Origin: Bradyrhizobiaceae bacterium
Lineage (GTDB): Bacteria > Pseudomonadota > Alphaproteobacteria > Rhizobiales > Hyphomicrobiaceae
Direction of reading: 5' to 3'
Assembly: GCA_947475855.1 (NCBI GenBank)
Contig: CANJPN010000475.1
Location: forward strand, 1-5,156
DNA length: 5,156 nucleotides
Program-made: the position numbers and the translations under genes
Shown: positions 5,146 to 5,156 of the stretch, piece by piece
Position numbering within the stretch: the stretch's first letter is position 1
Layout: each line of letters starts with the position of its first letter
Notes under the pieces: model-generated
Told to the model about the DNA's origin: nothing
Seen by the model: the letters and a program-made list of their open reading frames with translations, nothing else
Database searches by the model: none

Positions 5146-5156
5146 GGTGCAATACG
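5146..5156 (-). repeat. Start of a second palindromic repeat, opposite orientation, cut by the window edge
   Basis: GGTGCAATACG at 5146-5156 repeats the first nine bases of the arm at 5104, but the next two bases are CG, which matches the reverse complement of the first copy rather than its direct sequence. The second copy would therefore be inverted relative to the first, separated by the 16-base spacer 5130-5145. Only 11 bases are visible. Confidence 0.55.

Larger units (their letters stand above)
4400..5156. other. Long intergenic region, hairpin- and repeat-rich, no convincing gene
   Basis: These 757 bases lie upstream of the decarboxylase gene up to the window edge. Open frames on both strands are present, but their translations are Arg-, Pro-, Cys- and Ser-rich with no motif or consistent start signal. 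One long minus frame (5152-4517) begins with a TTG inside the palindromic repeat. I find no tRNA, rRNA, tmRNA, SRP or RNase P signature. What it does hold is a series of stem-loops (4483-4497, 4536-4554, 4686-4713, 4755-4781, 4829-4841, 4865-4882, 5007-5027) and a palindromic repeat pair at the right end. In DNA this GC-rich some short stems are expected by chance. The promoter of the decarboxylase should lie in its left part, but no clear -35/-10 pair is seen. Confidence 0.6.

Noticed and set aside
4517..5152. 211-codon minus-strand frame covering most of the right gap
   Set aside because: It starts from a TTG inside the palindromic repeat (its opening includes VQYASLLHPT, the repeat translated), has no ribosome binding site, and is Pro/Ser/Arg-rich with no domain.
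4400..5156. Known housekeeping RNA (tmRNA, 6S, SRP RNA, RNase P) or riboswitch
   Set aside because: None of the conserved cores I know for these RNAs could be found on either strand.

Overview
The window looks like a chromosomal stretch of a GC-rich alphaproteobacterium, probably Hyphomicrobiales (Bradyrhizobium/Rhodopseudomonas/Pseudolabrys-like). This rests on base composition, codon use and the look of the proteins from memory; no search was possible. There are four supportable protein genes. No rRNA, tRNA, CRISPR array, transposase or phage gene is visible.

Layout from left to right. (1) Bases 1-230, minus strand, hold the N-terminal 76 codons of a small membrane protein that runs off the left edge. 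(2) Bases 231-723 form a gene-poor gap between divergent genes. (3) Bases 724-1098, plus strand, encode an eight-cysteine YkgJ-type cysteine-cluster protein. (4) It converges across 33 bases, with an imperfect GC-rich inverted repeat, on a 554-residue integral membrane glycosyltransferase of the GT-C fold at 1132-2796, minus strand, which resembles the AftB/GT89-like group. (5) Bases 2797-2971 are an AT-richer gap with a perfect TATAAT on the minus strand, inverted GTTAAC hexamers and a 7-bp inverted repeat. (6) Bases 2972-4399, minus strand, encode a UbiD-family, prenyl-FMN-dependent decarboxylase with an intact catalytic set. (7) Bases 4400-5156 have no convincing gene. They hold several stem-loops, one plus-strand terminator-like hairpin with a T7 tract, and, at the right edge, a palindromic repeat followed by the start of a second copy in opposite orientation.

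The genes do not form an obvious pathway. The decarboxylase and the glycosyltransferase lie on one strand 175 bases apart, but the gap has its own promoter-like and hairpin sequences, so they may be separate units. No UbiX flavin prenyltransferase, which UbiD enzymes need for cofactor, is in the window. I find no strong candidate for a new multi-gene system. The parts most worth a second look are the repeat- and hairpin-rich 757-base region at the right and the unusual family assignment of the membrane glycosyltransferase.
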